33,290 nucleotides of DNA from a virus, in IMG/VR virus record IMGVR_UViG_3300033143_003383, positions 1-33,290 of that record; one strand, 5' to 3'. Shown in pieces: positions 29,117 through 33,290 of the stretch. Position 1 is the first letter of the stretch. The number at the start of each line of letters is the position of its first letter. A model generated the notes under the pieces. That model was not told the origin of the DNA. It ran no database searches and was given only the letters and a program-made list of their open reading frames with translations. The translations under genes and the position numbers were made by a program.

Positions 29117-29145
29117 TTGACAATTAGGTTACAATTTGTTATACT
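29117..29145 (+). promoter_or_regulatory. Sigma70-type promoter with TTAGGTTA in spacer
   Basis: TTGACA (29117-29122), a 17-base spacer with TTAGGTTA at 29124-29131, and TATACT (29140-29145). Drives the gene at 29181. Confidence 0.85.
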
Positions 29146-29180
29146 AGCCACACTACTTAATAAAGCGTCGGGAACAAACA

Positions 29181-30308
29181 ATGATTAAATTCGATATTTC
29201 AAAATTCACGGTTAAAAATGTATACCTTAAACTAATCACAAAATCGTCAGGTGGTACTATGCGTATATTAGATACTGCTAATAGTACGGACGATGAAGAA
29301 GCGTTTATTAATCTTCCAGTACCTGCTCATGTTGTGGATAGTTATAAACAAACTTACATGACAAAATACATTAAGCCTATCTTAACATCAGTGTGTTATT
29401 ACGACGGCATTGTTGTGGCGTTACACCCACACCCAAACGGTAACCTTGGTCAAGAAAAAGTTGAAACGCTTTTCGGTACCAGATACTGGCAATCGGCTAT
29501 TGCCATTAACATAGAAAAAACTCTTATTTCGGCAACAGCCGCCGACCAGTGGTATATCGACGGTTGTGTTATCTATCGGTTCGACAATGAAAAGTCACCG
29601 ACGAATCTTACCAAAGACGGTAAGTTCCAAGCGTTAGAAGTTGTATCGTATCGTTTAACTGACCTCGCGTTCCGTACTATGGATACTTCACAACGCATGT
29701 GTATTGCTTACGTTGCTAATACTGGTCAAAATATTATTTCACCCCCAGTTTGGAGAACCCTTACCACTATTGGTAAAAGAAAAATGGATGCTTCAAGTGA
29801 CGACGACGCTGTTATATTAGGTATGGAAGAACATACCTTCGACAAAATTGACAGGGTAATGGCACCAAATTTAAACTTTGCATTACATGCAAGTAAAGTG
29901 CTTATTGAAAATTTTGGTTACGATGCGATTGAACCACTACGTCTGGATGACTTAATGGTTAGCTTAATGACTGTTAACCTACCCAAAATTGACCAAAGCA
30001 TTAAGAACACACACGAAATTGGTTTGAAGTTCACGCACGCAATGGCATGGTTAATCGGTCTGGGCGCGCGCAAAATGACATTAGAATCTTCTACTGCGCT
30101 TCGTAGCATGCTTCGTTACCTGACTACCCGTGGTATTGTACATAAGCACGCGTTAGCCAAAGATAGTGTATTTCACAAAGGCAAGGACATGGCTTCTGTT
30201 GAATTAATGACAGTAGAAAATATCAAAGAAGTGGCAAAGCAAAAGGAACGCGACCTACTGGATATCGCCCCGCTGGAAACTGCATGGCTTTCACGAAATG
30301 CTGCTTGA
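29181..30308 (+). CDS. Hypothetical protein of 375 residues, early-type promoter
   Basis: Not recognised. Mixed alpha/beta, no membrane segment or classic catalytic motif. Segments that stand out: DEEAFINLPVPAHVVDSY, an ALHPHPNGNLGQEKVETLFGT loop, ALEVVSYRLTDLAFRTMDTSQRM, and a C-terminal helical region with EIGLKFTHAMAWLIGLGARKMTLESSTALRSML. It is driven by its own TTAGGTTA-type promoter and is separate from neighbours, so likely an important early protein. Its stop codon TGA is part of the next promoter's -35 (TTGACA). Confidence 0.75.
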   Translation: MIKFDISKFTVKNVYLKLITKSSGGTMRILDTANSTDDEEAFINLPVPAHVVDSYKQTYMTKYIKPILTSVCYYDGIVVALHPHPNGNLGQEKVETLFGTRYWQSAIAINIEKTLISATAADQWYIDGCVIYRFDNEKSPTNLTKDGKFQALEVVSYRLTDLAFRTMDTSQRMCIAYVANTGQNIISPPVWRTLTTIGKRKMDASSDDDAVILGMEEHTFDKIDRVMAPNLNFALHASKVLIENFGYDAIEPLRLDDLMVSLMTVNLPKIDQSIKNTHEIGLKFTHAMAWLIGLGARKMTLESSTALRSMLRYLTTRGIVHKHALAKDSVFHKGKDMASVELMTVENIKEVAKQKERDLLDIAPLETAWLSRNAA

Positions 30309-30333
30309 CATTTGTAACCTAACGTGTTATAGT
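30305..30333 (+). promoter_or_regulatory. Sigma70-type promoter with TAACCTAA in spacer
   Basis: TTGACA (30305-30310), a 17-base spacer with TAACCTAA at 30315-30322, and TATAGT (30328-30333). Start near 30340. The 72-base leader holds two small hairpins before the ribosome binding site. Confidence 0.85.
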
Positions 30334-30340
30334 AGCACGC

Positions 30341-30399
30341 ATATGTTAAGAACATATAAGAAGTAACCCTTATCAATTAACCAATATGTCATAGACATA
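30341..30399 (+). promoter_or_regulatory. Structured leader: two short hairpins in the 5' UTR
   Basis: ATATGTT-AAG-AACATAT (30341-30357) right at the predicted RNA 5' end, and TATGTC-ATA-GACATA (30385-30399) just before the ribosome binding site CGGAG. The first may protect the message; the second may affect initiation. Both are weak A/T-rich stems. Confidence 0.5.
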
Positions 30400-30412
30400 A
30401 CGGAGAAGAATC

Positions 30413-31480
30413 ATGAAACACGATTTTATAAAAAATGCTAAAGTTGAAGTTGAACAAAGCACCGACGGCAAAGGTCGCAACACCGCAGTCGTAACCATCG
30501 GTAACGACTCTGGTGAAAAATATCAACACACATTCCCACACTCATCGCGCAATTCAAAAGCGTTGGATGTAATGACACCATCACAACTTGCTGAACAGTT
30601 ATCTGGTGGCAGTTTTTTTATGGTAGAAGACACATTGTATGACTACCGTGACGGTAACTATAAAGGTCATATTCAAACTGACGAAACTATCTTACAATTA
30701 AAAGACTTGCTTGGTATGCATCACTATAGCCAAGGTAATGACTTACGCGTACACGAGAACGTTACGTCTGGTCGTGTTAAGCTCGGTCGTAAGTGGTCAG
30801 ACAACCCTATCGACATTAAAGCCTTTAAAGAAGGCGGTGAGTTTCGTTCTGAACTTCACTTCGGTTGGTCACCATTCATGGCAACTATTAACAGCGCGTT
30901 CAAACTTGAACGTTTAATCTGTACTAATGGTATGCGCGGTCTTCGCACTTTCATGAATACAAAAATCCCATTAGTCAATCGTTGGGAAGAACATCTGGAT
31001 ATGGCAAGTATTCAAATCCAAAACAAAGTTGACGGTATCGTTCAACGTCGTTTTCTGGAAATGTCTACTGAACGCGCATCTGTCGCAGAACTTATGGCAT
31101 TAAATAAGCACGCAGAGGAACGTATTCGCCAAGGTCAAGAATACGTGGCGACCAATAACATGCTTCGGAATATTCAAAGCATCGTTAACCCACGCATTCA
31201 CTTAAGCGACGTGTATCAAGCAAATGTATTTGGACAAAACAGTCCAGCTTCGGCACAGTATCCCGGTCACCTGACTACAATGGATGCTTATAACGTCGCT
31301 ACTGAGATTCGTTCACATACGCGTCCAGCACAGAAGTCTACAGAACGAGCGCTGGATATGATTGCCAACGACTTGGTATTCGACCATAAGAATATCATCC
31401 TGCCAGCTTCTGGTAAAGTGTCGCGCAGAACTAGCGCGTTCTCTGACCCCGACGCTGCTTTCTTTGGTCAAATGAGCTAA
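30413..31480 (+). CDS. Hypothetical protein, possibly DUF932-like
   Basis: 355 residues. The central segment (ELHFGWSPFMATINSAFKLERLICTNGMRGLRTF, about 143-176) resembles the fRxVCxNGM-type core of DUF932 phage/plasmid proteins, whose function is unknown; by eye only. N-terminal domain with VEVEQSTDGKGRNTAVVTIGND, then SGGSFFMVEDTLYDYRDGNYKGHI. Helical C-terminal half (MASIQIQNKVDGIVQRRF, ASVAELMALNKHAEERIRQGQEY). Strong TTAGGTTA-type promoter and a structured leader suggest high, regulated expression. Ends in an Asp/Ser/Ala tail. Confidence 0.7.
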   Translation: MKHDFIKNAKVEVEQSTDGKGRNTAVVTIGNDSGEKYQHTFPHSSRNSKALDVMTPSQLAEQLSGGSFFMVEDTLYDYRDGNYKGHIQTDETILQLKDLLGMHHYSQGNDLRVHENVTSGRVKLGRKWSDNPIDIKAFKEGGEFRSELHFGWSPFMATINSAFKLERLICTNGMRGLRTFMNTKIPLVNRWEEHLDMASIQIQNKVDGIVQRRFLEMSTERASVAELMALNKHAEERIRQGQEYVATNNMLRNIQSIVNPRIHLSDVYQANVFGQNSPASAQYPGHLTTMDAYNVATEIRSHTRPAQKSTERALDMIANDLVFDHKNIILPASGKVSRRTSAFSDPDAAFFGQMS

Positions 31481-31483
31481 CCC

Positions 31484-32038
31484 ATGGAAGTACCATACAT
31501 CTTCGCCATACTCAACACCCTGCTTGGTGGGGTGTATGTGTACATCCATCAAGCATTTAACTTTACTGACAGGGCAGCTGGTTATCTATCTTCGCTTTCG
31601 GATGCCCCCGAAAAGTTTGGCAACGCCCCTAAAGTTTTAGACGTGTTGAGAAACCGCGACCTTCCCAACACAAAACTTTTTTCTGCACAGCGTAACAGAT
31701 TCAAGTCGTTACTTGCGGTTACAATTATTGTAAATTTAGTCAATTATGTATTATACCCATATGATAACTTGCTTTATTGGTGGATGCAGTATATACTAAT
31801 TGGTGCATGTGCTATCGCAAATTTTGATTCATTGCGAATATTCTTGACTGTCCGCTTCAATCGACAAATGATAGACAGCACCTGCATGGCATATTCTGAA
31901 TTGGTGCGAGCACACGAAGACGATAAAATGATTGAAAAAACCGTTATCTCACTGAATGTTGCATTCGAAGAAATGATGGAAGACTTAAATAAAGCATTCA
32001 TAGAGGATAATAATAAAAATGAAGACGATGAAAAATAA
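31484..32038 (+). CDS. Small membrane protein
   Basis: 184 residues, function unknown. Hydrophobic stretches at about 4-22 (PYIFAILNTLLGGVYVYIH), 74-92 (LAVTIIVNLVNYVLYP) and 95-115 (LYWWMQYILIGACAIANF), then a soluble acidic C-terminus with a helical region (VISLNVAFEEMMEDLNKAFIED). It lies 3 bases after the previous stop and overlaps the PRPP synthetase gene by 20 bases. Possibly expressed from the 30305 promoter. The layout is compatible with an inner-membrane or superinfection-type protein, but no family is recognised. Confidence 0.7.
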   Translation: MEVPYIFAILNTLLGGVYVYIHQAFNFTDRAAGYLSSLSDAPEKFGNAPKVLDVLRNRDLPNTKLFSAQRNRFKSLLAVTIIVNLVNYVLYPYDNLLYWWMQYILIGACAIANFDSLRIFLTVRFNRQMIDSTCMAYSELVRAHEDDKMIEKTVISLNVAFEEMMEDLNKAFIEDNNKNEDDEK

Positions 32039-32981
32039 TGCTAAGATATTTACGGGGAACTCAAACAAAGATTTAGCACTTCATATTAGTCACATTCTTA
32101 AACAACGATTAGGTGATATTGATATTGAACGCTTTAGTGATGGCGAAATACGTTGTGAAATTAATGAAACCATTCGTGAATGTAATATTCATATAATTCA
32201 GTCCACTTGTGCACCTACCAATGATAACTTAATGGAACTGCTTATTATGGCAGATGCATTCAAGCGTTCTGCCGCGTTAAAGGTTATCGCCATCGTTCCC
32301 TATTATGGCTACGCACGACAAGACCGCAGACCACAATATACACGCACACCAATTACATCCAGACTTGTAGCTGATATGATTCAATCAGCAGGCATCCAAC
32401 AACTTGTTGTTGTTGATTTACATTCAGAACAACAACAGGGATTCTTTAAAATTCCAACAACAAACGTTTCCGCCGCCCCTGTCATTATAGGTGATATCTG
32501 GAAAAAATATAAACAGGATATGAGCAACATTGTAGTGGTGTCCCCTGATACTGGCGGCGTCGCGCGTGCGCGTGCGATAGCCAAGAAACTAAACGATGCT
32601 GACTTAGCTATCATCGACAAACGCCGCCCTAAAGCCAACCAGTCGCAAGTGATGCACATCATCGGTGACGTTGAAGGTAAGCGATGTATCATAGTGGATG
32701 ATATGATAGACACCGCTGGTACTTTGTGTAAGGCAGCAGATGCTTTGAAAGAACAGGGCGCAGCGACAGTCGCCGCATATGCCACCCATGCTGTCTTTTC
32801 TGGAAAGGCATACGATAATATTTTAGAATCAGCCTTAGATGAGGTGGTGGTAACAGATACAATACCATTACCCGCAGGTCAATTTTGTCATAAAGTGCGT
32901 GTCATTTCTATCGCCAGTTTAATAGCAGAAACAATGAGACGAATTAACGATGGTCAATCAGTGAGTGAAATTTATGTCTGA
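32019..32981 (+). CDS. prs: Ribose-phosphate pyrophosphokinase (PRPP synthetase)
   Basis: Makes PRPP from ribose-5-phosphate and ATP, the donor for purine, pyrimidine and NAD salvage. 320 residues from 32019 (ATG at 32028 also possible), close to E. coli Prs (315). Seen: KIFTGNSNKDLA (9-20), FSDGEIRCEINE (39-50), AIVPYYGYARQDRRPQ (91-106, the ATP/catalytic flap region), VVDLHSEQQQGFF (131-143), VSPDTGGVARARAIAKKL (164-181), and the PRPP loop IIVDDMIDTAGT (214-225). Complete, not truncated. Together with the degenerate PRTase at 25.7 kb and the Nudix enzyme it may support nucleotide or NAD supply, as in phages such as KVP40 that carry prs and a nicotinamide salvage enzyme. Confidence 0.97.
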   Translation: MKTMKNNAKIFTGNSNKDLALHISHILKQRLGDIDIERFSDGEIRCEINETIRECNIHIIQSTCAPTNDNLMELLIMADAFKRSAALKVIAIVPYYGYARQDRRPQYTRTPITSRLVADMIQSAGIQQLVVVDLHSEQQQGFFKIPTTNVSAAPVIIGDIWKKYKQDMSNIVVVSPDTGGVARARAIAKKLNDADLAIIDKRRPKANQSQVMHIIGDVEGKRCIIVDDMIDTAGTLCKAADALKEQGAATVAAYATHAVFSGKAYDNILESALDEVVVTDTIPLPAGQFCHKVRVISIASLIAETMRRINDGQSVSEIYV

Positions 32982-33290
32982 TGTAAAATTTGTAATCGGA
33001 ATTAAAAATTCTGAACCAGCTCCACCAGAATTTGTTTATTTTTGTGATCCTAAACCCCCAGTGAATTCTTTATCGGCTTGTGTTGTTGAAAGCGAAGTTG
33101 TATGGGACGCCGACCCTGATTGCGCGGAAGTCTTCCGTTCAACACCCGCCGTTGCTGATGCACTTGGTTGTTTAATGAAATTATTTCCACATGATACATT
33201 ATTCATCGACAAGCGGGTAGTATCATACGAACGCATGGACACAAAAATATTTCTTAAGCTTGTACAAACGAATCGGATTGCTGATATTTT
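32974..33290 (+). CDS. Hypothetical protein, cut by right window edge
   Basis: Open frame from ATG 32974, overlapping the PRPP synthetase stop by 8 bases, running to the window end without a stop (105 codons seen). Begins MSDVKFVIGIKNSEPAPPEFVYFCDPK and contains WDADPDCAEVFRSTPAVADALGCLMKLFPHD. No family recognised from this part. The tight overlap indicates coupling with prs. Confidence 0.65.
   Translation, partial: MSDVKFVIGIKNSEPAPPEFVYFCDPKPPVNSLSACVVESEVVWDADPDCAEVFRSTPAVADALGCLMKLFPHDTLFIDKRVVSYERMDTKIFLKLVQTNRIADI

Noticed and set aside
1-33290. CRISPR arrays, rRNA, ordinary tRNA genes, insertion sequences
   Set aside because: No spaced direct repeats, rRNA signatures, transposase genes or cloverleaf tRNAs were seen apart from the tmRNA halves.

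Overview
The window is a piece of a tailed-phage genome of the T4 superfamily (Straboviridae-like or marine/rhizobial T4-like myovirus), not a bacterial chromosome. Genes are short, tightly packed, often overlapping by 1-26 bases, and all but two are on the + strand. The diagnostic set is a T4-type replication and recombination kit: primase (gp61-like), UvsY-like mediator, UvsW helicase, and clamp-loader subunits gp44 and gp62-like. Phage nucleotide-metabolism genes (thymidylate synthase, dihydrofolate reductase, PRPP synthetase) and large tail-fibre-like proteins accompany it. At least eight intergenic copies of a TATAAATA/GATAAATA motif, the T4 late-promoter core, sit upstream of structural and other genes. 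A circularly permuted tmRNA gene with a Caulobacter-like tag peptide points to an alphaproteobacterial host. This host assignment is inference.

Layout. 1-3.7 kb: end of a Thg1-like tRNA 5'-end nucleotidyltransferase, small unknown genes, thymidylate synthase, DHFR, and an Acb1-type anti-CBASS phosphodiesterase. 3.7-4.65 kb: an antisense GIY-YIG homing endonuclease, then the tmRNA gene with its own sigma70-type promoter and a terminator hairpin. 4.7-8.8 kb: ClpP-like protease, primase, unknown, UvsY-like, UvsW. 8.8-12.6 kb: unknown accessory proteins, the N-terminal part of a DnaE-like polymerase, a GroES-like protein and a membrane protein. 12.6-15.1 kb: clamp loader and zinc-finger proteins. 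15.1-20.2 kb: three large fibre or virion proteins. 20.2-26.2 kb: the C-terminal part of the DnaE-like polymerase, late genes of unknown function, a Pol-beta-type nucleotidyltransferase, a P-loop kinase/NTPase, an A-type Fe-S carrier, a DEDDh exonuclease and a degenerate phosphoribosyltransferase. 26.2-31.5 kb: four strong sigma70-type promoters that all carry the 8-mer TTAGGTTA (or its complement) in the -35/-10 spacer. They drive an AT-hook-like protein, an SF2 helicase and two unknown proteins; between them lie late-type genes (Nudix hydrolase, basic protein). 31.5-33.3 kb: a membrane protein, PRPP synthetase and a partial gene.

The most notable points are: (1) a phage-borne two-piece tmRNA immediately upstream of a phage ClpP-like protease, which could form a phage tag-and-degrade module; (2) a DnaE-like (family C) polymerase palm split into two genes 9.3 kb apart, with the break just before the catalytic aspartates and the second half starting inside a perfect 15-bp palindrome that overlaps its promoter; (3) the TTAGGTTA promoter-spacer operator shared by four transcription units. 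All assignments were made by eye from motifs; no database search was possible.
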